Source: Barnesiella merdipullorum (lineage in GTDB: Bacteria > Bacteroidota > Bacteroidia > Bacteroidales > Barnesiellaceae). Taken from it: 64,000 nucleotides of DNA. Shown here piece after piece: positions 44,061 to 53,563 of this stretch (its first letter is position 1; each line of letters opens with the position of its first letter). Position numbers and translations under genes: made by a program. Location of the stretch: NCBI GenBank assembly GCA_019116365.1, contig DXBT01000032.1, positions 124,001-188,000 on the forward strand. Direction: 5' to 3'. The notes under the pieces were generated by a model, which saw only the letters and a list, made by a program, of their open reading frames with translations, was not told the DNA's origin and searched no databases.

Positions 44061-44537
44061 ATGAAAATAAACAAGACCAATGCGGCCCGGTTGCTCGACC
44101 GGGGAAAAATCGCTTACGAGCTGGTCCCGTATGAGGTTGACGAGAATAATCTGGCAGCTACTCATGTGGCCGAACAGTTGGGCGAAGATATTGCCCAGGT
44201 ATTCAAAACCCTGGTATTGCGAGGCGACAAGCACGGCATATTTGTGTGCGTGATTCCCGGCGACAAGGAGGTCGATTTGAAAAAAGCGGCCAAGATGTCG
44301 GGCAACAAAAGCGCCGAGATGATAGCCATGAAGGAGCTTTTACCCACGACAGGATATATTCGTGGCGGTTGTTCGCCTATTGGCATGAAGAAAAACTTTC
44401 CCGTCTATATTCAGGAGAGTTGTCTTTCGCACGACTATATCTATATCAGTGCCGGGCAGCGTGGCCTGCAGATTAAAATCGCACCCAACGACCTGATCGG
44501 TTTCGTTTCGGCTCAGGTGGGCGATATGATTGATTAA
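44061..44537 (+). CDS. ybaK: Cys-tRNA(Pro)/Cys-tRNA(Cys) deacylase
   Basis: A 158-residue trans-editing protein of the YbaK/ProX fold that clears mischarged Cys-tRNA(Pro). Typical motifs are VFKTLVLRGD, the catalytic-lysine region KKAAKMSGNKSAEM (~75-88) and GYIRGGCSPIGMKK. Length and start match the family. Confidence 0.93.
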   Translation: MKINKTNAARLLDRGKIAYELVPYEVDENNLAATHVAEQLGEDIAQVFKTLVLRGDKHGIFVCVIPGDKEVDLKKAAKMSGNKSAEMIAMKELLPTTGYIRGGCSPIGMKKNFPVYIQESCLSHDYIYISAGQRGLQIKIAPNDLIGFVSAQVGDMID

Positions 44538-44558
44538 TTCGTCGATATTCTCGCTTGC

Positions 44559-45080
44559 TCAGATTTCGTGGGTGGCCTGCAGAAGCAGGGGCTCGATGCG
44601 CAGGAACTCCTGCTCGAAGTTGGGGGTAAAGACTCCTTTCCCCTGGTTCTGGTGTATCTCGGCGATAGGCCAGTATCGGCCGGCATCGATTTCGACAGGG
44701 TCTATGGTTATGGGGCCGTCGTAGCAGGTATAGTAGGCATGTACCATTTCACGCTCACGGGCCGATTCGAAGATATAGGTAATTGCCGGGTGTGGGGTGA
44801 ATTGTGTAATGCCCAACTCTTCACGCACTTCACGAGCCAGGGCTTCCTCGATGTGCTCGCCATAATCGACGTGTCCGCCTACGGCTGTATCCCATTTACC
44901 GGGTTGTATGTCTTTGCTCATCGAACGTTTTTGCAGGTACAGGTCGCCGTGGCGGTTGAGAATGTGCAGATGCACGACAGGGTGGAGCAGTTTGGAACCG
45001 TTGTGGCACTCCTGTCGGGTGGCCTTGCCGATGACCCTCCCTTGCTCGTCGATTAAAGGAAACCATTCTTCTTTACTCAT
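44559..45080 (-). CDS. Nudix hydrolase
   Basis: A 173-residue Nudix protein of the isopentenyl-diphosphate-isomerase-like/YfcD type. The Nudix box is GHVDYGEHIEEALAREVREELGI (~69-91) with the invariant Glu residues. It hydrolyses a nucleoside diphosphate linked to another group; the substrate is not known. Its start overlaps the topB stop by 4 bases, so the two are translationally coupled. Confidence 0.9.
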   Translation of the reverse strand: MSKEEWFPLIDEQGRVIGKATRQECHNGSKLLHPVVHLHILNRHGDLYLQKRSMSKDIQPGKWDTAVGGHVDYGEHIEEALAREVREELGITQFTPHPAITYIFESAREREMVHAYYTCYDGPITIDPVEIDAGRYWPIAEIHQNQGKGVFTPNFEQEFLRIEPLLLQATHEI

Positions 45081-47149
45081 GATTGCGCTGTATTGTTGTC
45101 GGGTTTATAGGTTTGTATTCGCTTGCGCAGAGTCGCTTCGTCAAGAGGCTTGCCATCTTCTCCAAACGGTAATCTGAAGGTACACCCTTCGCGCCATCGG
45201 CTGCACCCATAGGCCGTCTTGCCTTGGATCACTTCGCCGGCATGGCATAGCGGGCACAACAACGGTTGTTTGTCGGCGGCCGGAGTATCATTGCTTTTGG
45301 CGGCCTTTTTTTTGCGAGGCTTGGCCGGCGTGGCGTTCTTCTCTTTTTTCTTGGGCGCTTCGGGCACAGGAGTGGCTGCCGTGATGCGACCCGAATTGTC
45401 GCTGAGAACATGCAGCACAATCTCGCCGACCATCTTTTTCAACTCTTCCAGAAAATCGGCAGCTCGATATTCGTTACGCTCGATTTTACGCAGCTTGTTT
45501 TCCCAGATACCGGTCAGTTCGGCCGACTTGAGCAGCTCGTCGCGGATGGTCCCGATGAGCTCGATGCCCGTTTGGGTGGCAATGAGGTTCTTTCGCTCCT
45601 TGCGGATGTAGTGGCGCTTGAACAGAGTTTCGATAATGGCCGCACGGGTCGAAGGTCTTCCGATGCCATTCTCCTTGAGGGCGTCGCGCAACTCCTCATC
45701 CTCGACCATCTTTCCCGCTGTCTCCATCGCCCTCAGCAAAGTAGCCTCGGTGTAGGGCTTGGGCGGTTGGGTCCACTTCTCGGCCAAGGCCGGCGTGTGG
45801 GGGCCTGTCTCTCCTTTGATAAAAGCGGGCAGGGTGCTTTCGCTTTCGTCGCTGTTCTCCTCCTCTTTCCCGAATACGGTGCGCCATCCCGGCGAGAGAA
45901 TCTGTTTGCCCGTCGCCTTGAATTCCACCTGATTCACATCACCCATCACTACGGTATTGGAGATGGTACAGTCGGGGTAAAAGGCTGCGATAAAACGCCG
46001 GGCCACCAGGTCATAGACCTTGCGCTCCTCGGCAGTGAGATTGGTAACCTTGACATTGGTGGGAATGATGGCATGGTGGTCGGTCACCTTGGAGTTGTCG
46101 AACACCTTTTTGCTCTTGGGTATCTTGCCGGTTTGGAACGGGGCGGTCAACGTCTGGTAATCGGTGAGAGCCGCCAGGATGCCCGGTACCTTGGGATAGA
46201 TATCGTCGCTCAGGAAGGTGGTATCGACGCGCGGGTAGGTGGTCACCTTCTTTTCATAGAGCGATTGGATGATTTTCAAGGTATTCTCGGCCGAGTAGGA
46301 GAATTTTTTGTTGCACTCGACCTGTAGGCTGGTGAGGTCGAAGAGTCTGGGCGGGGCCTCTTTGCCCTGCTTGGTGGTGATGTCGGTTACGGTAAAGGGA
46401 AATCCTTCGATCTTTTGCAGAAAATCCTTACCCTCTTCTTCGGTTTGGAATCGCCCCTTGGTGACTGAGAAGGTGGTATCGCGATAGACGGTTTTCAGTT
46501 CCCAATAGGGTTGGGGCACGAAGTGGTCTATCTCGAGTTGTCGGTTGACAATGAGAGCCAGGGTAGGGGTCTGTACTCGCCCGATAGAGAGGACCTGGCG
46601 GTTCTGCCCATATTTGAGCGTATAGAGGCGGGTAGCATTCATACCCAACAGCCAGTCGCCAATGGCTCGTGACAGTCCGGCAAAGTAGAGCGAGTCGAAC
46701 TCGGTTTGCGGTTTGAGGTTTTGGAATCCTTCACGAATGGATTCCTCAGTCAACGACGAGATCCAAAGGCGGTAAACCGGGCACTTACAGGCTGCCTTTT
46801 GCATGACCCAACGTTGGATGAGTTCTCCCTCTTGTCCGGCATCACCGCAGTTGATTACGGCCTCGGCTTTGGACATAAGCGACTCGATAATGCCAAACTG
46901 TTTTTCGATGCCACGGTCGGGTATCAGCTTGATACCAAATCGCGTAGGTATCATGGGGAGCGACCGCAAGGTCCATTGCTTCCATTGGTCGGTATATTCG
47001 TGAGGCTCCTTCAGGGTGCACAGGTGGCCATAGGTCCAAGTCACCTGGTAGCCGTTGCCTTCGTAGTAGCCGTCGTGCCGGCTTTTGGCACCTACGATAT
47101 CGGCTATCTCTTTGGCAACACTGGGTTTCTCGGCAATGCACACTTTCAT
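45077..47149 (-). CDS. topB: DNA topoisomerase III
   Basis: A 690-residue type IA topoisomerase that passes single strands through transient breaks. The TOPRIM domain (1-~135) carries DAGQEGE at 103-109, the catalytic Tyr305 is in TYPRVDT, and the C-terminus has a zinc-ribbon segment (CPLCHAGEVIQ then CSRWREGC). Gly/Lys/Pro-rich linkers precede the ribbon. Type IA enzymes of this sort also occur on conjugative elements, but housekeeping neighbours on both sides argue for the chromosomal copy. Confidence 0.95.
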   Translation of the reverse strand: MKVCIAEKPSVAKEIADIVGAKSRHDGYYEGNGYQVTWTYGHLCTLKEPHEYTDQWKQWTLRSLPMIPTRFGIKLIPDRGIEKQFGIIESLMSKAEAVINCGDAGQEGELIQRWVMQKAACKCPVYRLWISSLTEESIREGFQNLKPQTEFDSLYFAGLSRAIGDWLLGMNATRLYTLKYGQNRQVLSIGRVQTPTLALIVNRQLEIDHFVPQPYWELKTVYRDTTFSVTKGRFQTEEEGKDFLQKIEGFPFTVTDITTKQGKEAPPRLFDLTSLQVECNKKFSYSAENTLKIIQSLYEKKVTTYPRVDTTFLSDDIYPKVPGILAALTDYQTLTAPFQTGKIPKSKKVFDNSKVTDHHAIIPTNVKVTNLTAEERKVYDLVARRFIAAFYPDCTISNTVVMGDVNQVEFKATGKQILSPGWRTVFGKEEENSDESESTLPAFIKGETGPHTPALAEKWTQPPKPYTEATLLRAMETAGKMVEDEELRDALKENGIGRPSTRAAIIETLFKRHYIRKERKNLIATQTGIELIGTIRDELLKSAELTGIWENKLRKIERNEYRAADFLEELKKMVGEIVLHVLSDNSGRITAATPVPEAPKKKEKNATPAKPRKKKAAKSNDTPAADKQPLLCPLCHAGEVIQGKTAYGCSRWREGCTFRLPFGEDGKPLDEATLRKRIQTYKPDNNTAQS

Positions 47150-47181
47150 ATCGGGGTTCGGCTTTCGATTTTTTACAGGTG

Positions 47182-47189
47182 CAAAGGTA
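47182..47189 (-). promoter_or_regulatory. -7 element of topB
   Basis: TACCTTTG on the minus strand, 32 bases before the ATG at 47149. No good -33 element is seen. Confidence 0.4.
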
Positions 47190-47217
47190 CGCTTTTATTT
47201 TTATTTTGCCTTGTGTT

Positions 47218-48852
47218 TTACCGTCTCATCCGTCGCCTTGTGTTCCATTGTAGCGTTTTGATTATGCGTTTTAGATGCGGGTCTTGAACCGACGGGGTAA
47301 GCTCCTCTATTTCGGCAGTGGACAACGGTTGCCTCAAAGATTGCAGCAATTTGAACAATCGCCGGGTTTCGAGTAGCTGAAAGGTGAAGTCGTCGGGGTT
47401 GCTCAGGAGGCGTCTATATACCTCTTTCCGTCGGTTTCTCAATCGCTCTTCCCGCATCGAAATCTGTTCTTTTTCACTTCTTTCGTTAAGTTGTTGGATT
47501 ATTTCCCGAAGACGGGATGGTGGTGTGCTGTTTTCGCCTAAAGCAAATTTTAGTGCAGCCTTTTCTACAGGAGATAAGGCAATACCACGCTCTTCGAGTG
47601 CGGCCATAAACTCGTTGCAGCTCCAGACCGGAGGAGGGGCCGTTGCCTCTTTGTTTTCGAGTAAGGAGATAAAGTCGAGATAGTATTCCGATGCTGTTGA
47701 AAAAGGATTATTGAGCGCTCTGATGGTATCGAATGGGTATTCTTTCAATTTAATAAACTCATATTCGCAAGCAGTGTCTGTTTTATTAATCATATTATAT
47801 ACAAGTAGATGCGAAAGATATAGATAGTAACTGTTGAGAATGGAGAGGAAGTAGCTCTTTTTTGTCTGCTCTTCGTCGAGCAATGTCGCTTTTATTTGTT
47901 GAAGTTTTACTTTAAATTTATTCTCCTCAAACAACCGGTATTGCGATGGAGAGAGGGTATTCAATGCCTTGAACCACGCTTCGTTCTCGCCGATGTTTTG
48001 CAGGCGTATCTGTCGCAGGTCTCGGTTGGTTTGAGCATTTCGTCCTACATAGATTAAGTGGAGGCAATTTTGTTCTATTTCTCCGATATATCGATAGGGG
48101 GCGAACAGTTCGTCAAGGGAGACTTGGATAAAGAGGGTATCGGCGGGCTCGATATAAAACGGGATGTAGCGGTCGCACAAGACCAACTTTTGCTGCATGG
48201 GGTGAGTGACGGGAAGTCGCACCGCGAAAGAGCCGTCGGCTGCGATGGGGACGGTAATGGTTGTCTGCAGCCCGGTAAAGAGATCGGGCAGCACGATTTT
48301 CCCGTCGGGCAGCCCCAATCGGTGATGGTAGCCGACAAGCACTCCTTGCAACAAGGCCGAGTCGGGTTCAAAGGTAATTACCGGGATCGGGGGGGATGAT
48401 GTCGTTCTGAACTGAGGCAGAGAGGGTGTGGATGCCTGGTGTTGCCGGGTGAGCGATACTCCGATGACACGCATCTCGCCCGAAATCTTGTTTCCTATTA
48501 AATCAAATTCATGCAGGGAGGAGGGCAGAGCGGGGAAATCCATTTCGATGGCGATGATGCTGTCGGTGTCGAATTGGAAGATGCGATTGAAATCGGCGCC
48601 GTCCATATCTTTCACCCGGCCAATAAGGCCGCCCAGGCTGTCCTGTATGACCCAGTCGTCGTGCAGGGTGAGGGTGGTGTGGGGGATCTGTTTCAGGGTG
48701 ATGTACAGCCGGCTCATCGTGTCGCGCAGCAAGATGCTGTCGATGGTGATTACCGGGGTGTTGCGGGCTTTCCAGGCCGGGGCTATGAGAGTGCTTTCGG
48801 CCCTCAAAGACAACAGGCCCAGCGAGAGGAGGAGTAATAAAAAAGCTCTCAT
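47218..48852 (-). CDS. Exported protein of unknown function, resembling the N-terminal part of TlpA-type thioredoxins
   Basis: A 544-residue protein with a signal peptide (LLLLLLSLGLLSLRA) and two recognisable parts. Around residues 170-260 is a beta-sandwich (YHHRLGLPDGKIVLPDLFTG, then PADTLFIQVSLDELF), as found before the thioredoxin domain in many Bacteroidota TlpA-like proteins. The C-terminal 250 residues are helical and charged, ending NTRRRMRR. There is no CxxC thioredoxin motif, so either the protein lost that domain or it belongs to a sister family. Function is unknown. It follows mazG by 64 bases. Confidence 0.6.
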   Translation of the reverse strand: MRAFLLLLLSLGLLSLRAESTLIAPAWKARNTPVITIDSILLRDTMSRLYITLKQIPHTTLTLHDDWVIQDSLGGLIGRVKDMDGADFNRIFQFDTDSIIAIEMDFPALPSSLHEFDLIGNKISGEMRVIGVSLTRQHQASTPSLPQFRTTSSPPIPVITFEPDSALLQGVLVGYHHRLGLPDGKIVLPDLFTGLQTTITVPIAADGSFAVRLPVTHPMQQKLVLCDRYIPFYIEPADTLFIQVSLDELFAPYRYIGEIEQNCLHLIYVGRNAQTNRDLRQIRLQNIGENEAWFKALNTLSPSQYRLFEENKFKVKLQQIKATLLDEEQTKKSYFLSILNSYYLYLSHLLVYNMINKTDTACEYEFIKLKEYPFDTIRALNNPFSTASEYYLDFISLLENKEATAPPPVWSCNEFMAALEERGIALSPVEKAALKFALGENSTPPSRLREIIQQLNERSEKEQISMREERLRNRRKEVYRRLLSNPDDFTFQLLETRRLFKLLQSLRQPLSTAEIEELTPSVQDPHLKRIIKTLQWNTRRRMRR

Positions 48853-48916
48853 CGGTTATTCGGTATAGCAAATAAACAGATGAGAGCCTCAATTGGTTCA
48901 ATTGTGTGTAGCCGAT

Positions 48917-49705
48917 TTACAGACCTTTCTTTTTCGCTTCATCCCAGATGGCATCCATCTCGGCAAGCGTCATATCCTTTAGGTTACGCCCCTTTTGCAG
49001 GGTTTCGTGTTCGAGGTAGTTGAACCGGCGTATAAACTTCTGATTGGTGTGTTCCAATGCATTCTCGGGGTTGATACCATAGAGTCGGGCCGCATTGATC
49101 AGGCTGAAGAAGAGATCGCCAAACTCGCTCTCCATATTGGCGGGATCCATGTGGTCGATTTCTTCTTTCAACTCATCGAATTCCTCATGAACCTTGTCCC
49201 AGACCTGCGAGCGCTCTTCCCAGTCGAACCCCACATTGCGGGCCTTGTCTTGTATGCGATAGGCTTTGATCAGGGCAGGCAGGGCCGATGGAACGCCTTC
49301 GAGTACCGTCTTGTTGCCGCCTTTTTCTTTCAGCTTCAGCTGTTCCCAGTTCTGCTCCACCTCGTTCGAACCCTCGACGTGGGTCGTGCCAAACACATGC
49401 GGGTGGCGGTAGATGAGTTTGTCGCAAAGGGCATTGCACACATCGGCAATGTCGAAGGTACCGTTCTCTTCGCCTATTTTGGCATAGAATGCAATGTGCA
49501 GCAACACGTCGCCCAGCTCCTTTTTCGTAGCCTCACTGTCGTGGCGAATGAGGGCATCGCACAGTTCATATGTCTCTTCTATGGTGTTGGGCCTCAAACT
49601 CTCGTTGGTCTGTTTGTGGTCCCAGGGGCATTTTTCGCGTAAAATATCGAGTATGTCGATAAGGCGACCGAATGCTTCTGTCTTTTCTTCTTTTGTGTGT
49701 GACAT
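48917..49705 (-). CDS. mazG: Nucleoside triphosphate pyrophosphohydrolase
   Basis: A 262-residue, two-domain MazG that hydrolyses NTPs to NMP and PPi and helps remove abnormal nucleotides. The catalytic EExxE-type motif appears in IEETYELCDAL (~43-53) and again in the second domain (EEFDELKEEI). It is 7 bases behind dsbD on the same strand. Confidence 0.94.
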   Translation of the reverse strand: MSHTKEEKTEAFGRLIDILDILREKCPWDHKQTNESLRPNTIEETYELCDALIRHDSEATKKELGDVLLHIAFYAKIGEENGTFDIADVCNALCDKLIYRHPHVFGTTHVEGSNEVEQNWEQLKLKEKGGNKTVLEGVPSALPALIKAYRIQDKARNVGFDWEERSQVWDKVHEEFDELKEEIDHMDPANMESEFGDLFFSLINAARLYGINPENALEHTNQKFIRRFNYLEHETLQKGRNLKDMTLAEMDAIWDEAKKKGL

Positions 49706-49712
49706 AATCGTT

Positions 49713-51668
49713 TTATTTATTGAAAGCTTGTAATCCTTTTTGCAGGAATTCGATGAAGCGGGGTACGCTTTCGTCGTATCCGTAAGGAGGTGCCAACGGT
49801 TCGCCTTTGTCGTTGATAATTACATAGTAAGGTTGCGCATTGGCTCCGAATTTATAGCGTTGCAGGAAGCTCCACTTTTCTCCCACGGTAGTCAGTTTCA
49901 CCTGCTTGCCGTTCTCGGTGACCGTGATAGGTTCACTCAGATTTTCCTTGTCATCAACCATGAGGGTGATGAGTACATATTTATTTTCGAGAATCTGTTT
50001 CACATTCGCATCGGTCCAAACCGAGGCCTCCATCTTGCGGCAGTTTACACAACCGTATCCCGAGAAGTCGATGAGTATGGGTTTCTTCTCTTTGCGGGCG
50101 TAGGCCAACCCTTCGTTGTAGTCGTTGAAGGCTGCATGTACTTCTTTGTCATACAGGTTGAAATCCTGAGTATATAGCGGCGGAGCAAAAGCACTGATAG
50201 CTTTTAACGGGGCACCCCACAAACCGGGAATCATATAGAGGGAGAACGAGAGCGACACGATTGCCAGGAAGAGTCGGGGAACCGATACATGTTTCACCGG
50301 GGAGTCGTGCGAGAAGCTGATTTTTCCCAACAGGTAGAAGCCCAGCAGCGCGAAGATGACAATCCAGAGCACCAGGAAGGTCTCCCGGTCGAGGATGTGC
50401 CAGCCATAGGCCAGGTCGGCTACCGAGAGGAATTTGAGCGACAGGGCCAGTTCGAGGAATCCCAATACAACCTTGACCATGTTGAGCCAGCCACCCGATT
50501 TGGGCATCTGTTTCATGAGCGAAGGGAACATGGCAAACAGGGCAAACGGTATGGCCAGGGCAATGGCAAATCCACCCATACCCACGGCTGGAGCCAAGGT
50601 GCCGCCCCATGATGCGGCTTCGACCAGAAGGGTACCTATGATGGGACCCGTACAGGAGAAGGAAACGAGCACCAGTGTAAATGCCATGAAGAAGATGGCA
50701 AGGATGCCGGTGGCCGTATCGGCCTTTCGGTCGAGTTTGTTGCTCCACGATGCCGGCAGAGTAATATCAAATGCGCCAAAGAAGGAGACTGCAAACAGAA
50801 CCAGCAGAGCGAAGAACAGGATATTGAAGATGGCATTGGTGGCCAAATCGTTCAAGGCACTGGCACCGAACAAAAGGGTAATGAGCAATCCCGCGCCCAC
50901 ATAGATAACGATGATGGAGAGCCCATAGAGAATAGCTTCGCCGATAGCTTTGCGCCGGCTTTGCTGCTTTTTGAGGAAGAAGCTGACGGTGAGCGGAATC
51001 ATGGGCCATACACACGGGGTGAGGAGTGCCAGAAGTCCCCCCACAAAGCCCGACAGGAAGATAAACCACAGCGAGTTGGAGTGCAATGCCCCTTCACTGC
51101 CCATAGCCTGGATCTCGGATACCACAGGCTGCCAACCGGGTTGATCGGTGAGGGATGATGATTGGTTCTTGTTGAAGTTGACGGGTGTCATTACCGGAGC
51201 CGCAACCTCTTCGACCTTCTCTTTGCCAAACGAGAATTCATATTTGGTTGGGGGCAGGCAAGTTACATCGTTGCATGCTTGATAGGTAATGTAGCCGGTG
51301 AGTTTGAAGTTGTCGGGATCCTCGACCTTCAAAGCTTGTTTGAAATCTATTTGGGTGTCGTACCACCCCAGTTTCATGTCGAACAAAGAGCTGTACTCTT
51401 CGTGTGGACGTTTGGCCGGTACGATATCGCCCTGCAGAGATACCTGCGACATTTCATCGAAAGTAAACGAGGTGGCAATAGGCCCACCTTTAGGAATATC
51501 GGTAGCATACAGATGCCATCCATCTTCGATAAAAGCTTGAAAAACGATTTCTTTTTCCTGGCCATCGCCTTGTAAGGAAACTTTCCATTTGACAGGCTCC
51601 ATGATTTGCGCATGGACACCTATGCAGAGAAGCAGGCTCAAGATCGATAGGAGCAAATTTTTTCTCAT
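49713..51668 (-). CDS. dsbD: Thiol:disulfide interchange protein DsbD
   Basis: A 651-residue membrane protein that moves reducing power from cytoplasmic thioredoxin to the periplasm. The N-terminal periplasmic domain (~20-160) has the Cys pair in YQACNDVTCLPP. The CcdA-type membrane domain (~200-480) has redox Cys in LTPCVWPMIPL and FSCTGPIIGT. The C-terminal thioredoxin domain (~525-651) has the CxxC GCVNCRKM. A signal peptide covers residues 1-20. A TATCTTTG box lies 22 bases upstream of the ATG. Confidence 0.94.
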   Translation of the reverse strand: MRKNLLLSILSLLLCIGVHAQIMEPVKWKVSLQGDGQEKEIVFQAFIEDGWHLYATDIPKGGPIATSFTFDEMSQVSLQGDIVPAKRPHEEYSSLFDMKLGWYDTQIDFKQALKVEDPDNFKLTGYITYQACNDVTCLPPTKYEFSFGKEKVEEVAAPVMTPVNFNKNQSSSLTDQPGWQPVVSEIQAMGSEGALHSNSLWFIFLSGFVGGLLALLTPCVWPMIPLTVSFFLKKQQSRRKAIGEAILYGLSIIVIYVGAGLLITLLFGASALNDLATNAIFNILFFALLVLFAVSFFGAFDITLPASWSNKLDRKADTATGILAIFFMAFTLVLVSFSCTGPIIGTLLVEAASWGGTLAPAVGMGGFAIALAIPFALFAMFPSLMKQMPKSGGWLNMVKVVLGFLELALSLKFLSVADLAYGWHILDRETFLVLWIVIFALLGFYLLGKISFSHDSPVKHVSVPRLFLAIVSLSFSLYMIPGLWGAPLKAISAFAPPLYTQDFNLYDKEVHAAFNDYNEGLAYARKEKKPILIDFSGYGCVNCRKMEASVWTDANVKQILENKYVLITLMVDDKENLSEPITVTENGKQVKLTTVGEKWSFLQRYKFGANAQPYYVIINDKGEPLAPPYGYDESVPRFIEFLQKGLQAFNK

Positions 51669-51689
51669 AACAACTCTGTTTTAGTGGGG

Positions 51690-51697
51690 CAAAGATA
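51690..51697 (-). promoter_or_regulatory. -7 element of dsbD
   Basis: TATCTTTG on the minus strand, 21 bases before the ATG. The expected -33 element is not found. A further minus-strand TATTTTTG is at 51771-51778. Confidence 0.5.
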
Positions 51698-51859
51698 GCG
51701 CATATCTATCAAATGAAAAACCGATTTACCAAGATGATTTGGGTAATAATAGATAAAATATGTAGATGAACAAAAATAGTGTTCGCTATGTGGATAATAA
51801 TTTTTATCTTTGTCCTGAGTGAAAAAGGAGAGGCGAGAGCGGCAGAATCGGCATTTTTG

Positions 51860-51890
51860 TTGGAGGATGTTGGCGTTTGCGCTATCTTTG
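51860..51890 (+). promoter_or_regulatory. Promoter of the nrnA/DUF4827/glmM operon
   Basis: TTG (51860-51862), a 20-base spacer and TATCTTTG (51883-51890), 36 bases before the nrnA ATG. Another TATCTTTG lies at 51805-51812 without a -33 partner. Confidence 0.65.
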
Positions 51891-51926
51891 TGTAGATAAA
51901 AAAGTAGAACCCGTTAATAGAGATAC

Positions 51927-52958
51927 ATGATTAACAAAATAATTGCGGAAGAAAAAATACAGCAAGTACGCAAACTGATAGAGAAAAAAGAGAAAATCGT
52001 TATTACTTGCCACGTTTCTCCCGATGGCGATGCCGTAGGAGCGTCACTGGGATTGTATCACTTTCTCGATGGACTGGGCAAAGAGGTCAATGTGGTGGTG
52101 CCCGATTTGTTGCCCAAGAATCTGCTTTTTTTGAAAGGGACCAAAGAGATTGTCGTCTATACCCGTTACCCCGAATTTGCCGAGAAGTTGATGACAGAGG
52201 CCGAGCTCATCTTCTGTCTCGATTTCAATACGCTCAATCGTATCGACCGCTTGCAAAAGTCTGTTGCTCTCTCTGAGGCCAAAAAGGTACTTATTGACCA
52301 TCACCTTAATCCCGATGAGTTTTGCGATGTAATCATTTCGCATCCCGAGGTCGCTTCGACCAGCGAATTAATATTCCGCCTCATCTGCCGCATGGGTATG
52401 TTTGACCGCATGGGACTCTATTCGGCCGAAGCCATCTATACCGGTATGATGACCGATACGGGGAACTTTACCTACAACTCCAATACTCCCGCAATTTACT
52501 ATATCATTGCCGAGCTGGTGAAACTGGGAATCAATAAAGACCGCATCTATGCGCTGGTGTATAATACCAATTCGGCCGATAAAGTGCGGTTGAACGGTTA
52601 TGCCGTGAGCGAAAAGATGGAAATCTTTCCCGAGTATAAGGCAGCCCTGATATCGCTTACCCGCGAGGAGCTGAAGAAATATGATTACCACAAGGGCGAC
52701 AGCGAAGGTCTGGTGAATGTTCCGTTAGGTATCGAAGGAATACGGTTCTCGACTTTCCTGCGGGAAGACAAAGAGTACATCAAGGTTTCGATGCGCTCCA
52801 AAGGTTCTTTCCCGGTTAACAAGGTGGCAGCCGAGCATTTCAACGGAGGCGGTCACTTGAATGCCGCCGGAGGAGAGTTTTATGGCACGATGGAAGAGGC
52901 TCAGGCTCTGTTGCGCAGCATATTGCCTCTTTATGATAAATATATGGTAAAAGAATAA
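51927..52958 (+). CDS. nrnA: NrnA-type DHH phosphoesterase (oligoribonuclease / pAp phosphatase)
   Basis: A 343-residue DHH/DHHA1 phosphoesterase that degrades short RNA oligonucleotides and/or 3'-phosphoadenosine 5'-phosphate. Motif order: CHVSPDGDA (28-36, metal ligands), Asp99 in LDFN, the DHH signature at 124-126 (IDHH), and the C-terminal GGGHLNAAGG glycine motif. It is the first gene of a three-gene operon, 14 bases before the DUF4827 gene. Confidence 0.92.
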   Translation: MINKIIAEEKIQQVRKLIEKKEKIVITCHVSPDGDAVGASLGLYHFLDGLGKEVNVVVPDLLPKNLLFLKGTKEIVVYTRYPEFAEKLMTEAELIFCLDFNTLNRIDRLQKSVALSEAKKVLIDHHLNPDEFCDVIISHPEVASTSELIFRLICRMGMFDRMGLYSAEAIYTGMMTDTGNFTYNSNTPAIYYIIAELVKLGINKDRIYALVYNTNSADKVRLNGYAVSEKMEIFPEYKAALISLTREELKKYDYHKGDSEGLVNVPLGIEGIRFSTFLREDKEYIKVSMRSKGSFPVNKVAAEHFNGGGHLNAAGGEFYGTMEEAQALLRSILPLYDKYMVKE

Positions 52959-52972
52959 TAGTTTGATAAATT

Positions 52973-53557
52973 ATGAATAAGTTAGCACGAGTTTTATTTG
53001 TTTTGTTGGCAGGCGTAGCTCTTCTGTCGTCGTGTAAAGACGGTAAATCGTATGCCGATTTGTTGAAAGAAGAAGACAAGGCCGTGAAAGCATTTTTTGC
53101 TGATAAGATAGTCATCAACGAAATACCGGCCGACTCGGTGTTCATCTCCTTGCAAGATGTCCCAAACAACGACACGCTGGCTGTCCCGTATTACAAACTT
53201 GATACAGACGGCAATGTTTATATGCAGGTGCTTGAGCCCGGTGATTTGAACGACCGTTTTGAAAAAGGCAACGATGTGAACCTGCGTTTCCTGCGTTACG
53301 ACTTGAAAGCTTTGGTCAATGGCAGTAATCCCGATCCGGTAGGGAATACCAATCCCTCGGACTATATTACGATTCGTTTCGGCGAGACGACTCTGTCATC
53401 GACTACACAATACGGCACGGGCATACAGTACCCTATGTATTTTCTTGGGAATGAGTGTCGGGTCAACCTGCTTATTCGGGCCAAAGCCGGGTTTACGGCC
53501 GAGACTTCGACGGTGATGCCTTATCTGTATTTCATACGCTACAACAAATCAAAATAA
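52973..53557 (+). CDS. DUF4827-family lipoprotein
   Basis: A 194-residue lipoprotein: signal peptide with lipobox LLSSC (Cys ~20, LSSCKDG) and a DUF4827 domain (KSYADLLKEEDKAVKAFFAD, then ADSVFISLQDVP). The acylated Cys would place it in the outer or inner membrane facing the periplasm. Function is unknown. It lies between nrnA and glmM, 14 and 6 bases from each. Confidence 0.85.
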   Translation: MNKLARVLFVLLAGVALLSSCKDGKSYADLLKEEDKAVKAFFADKIVINEIPADSVFISLQDVPNNDTLAVPYYKLDTDGNVYMQVLEPGDLNDRFEKGNDVNLRFLRYDLKALVNGSNPDPVGNTNPSDYITIRFGETTLSSTTQYGTGIQYPMYFLGNECRVNLLIRAKAGFTAETSTVMPYLYFIRYNKSK

Positions 53558-53563
53558 TCGTAT

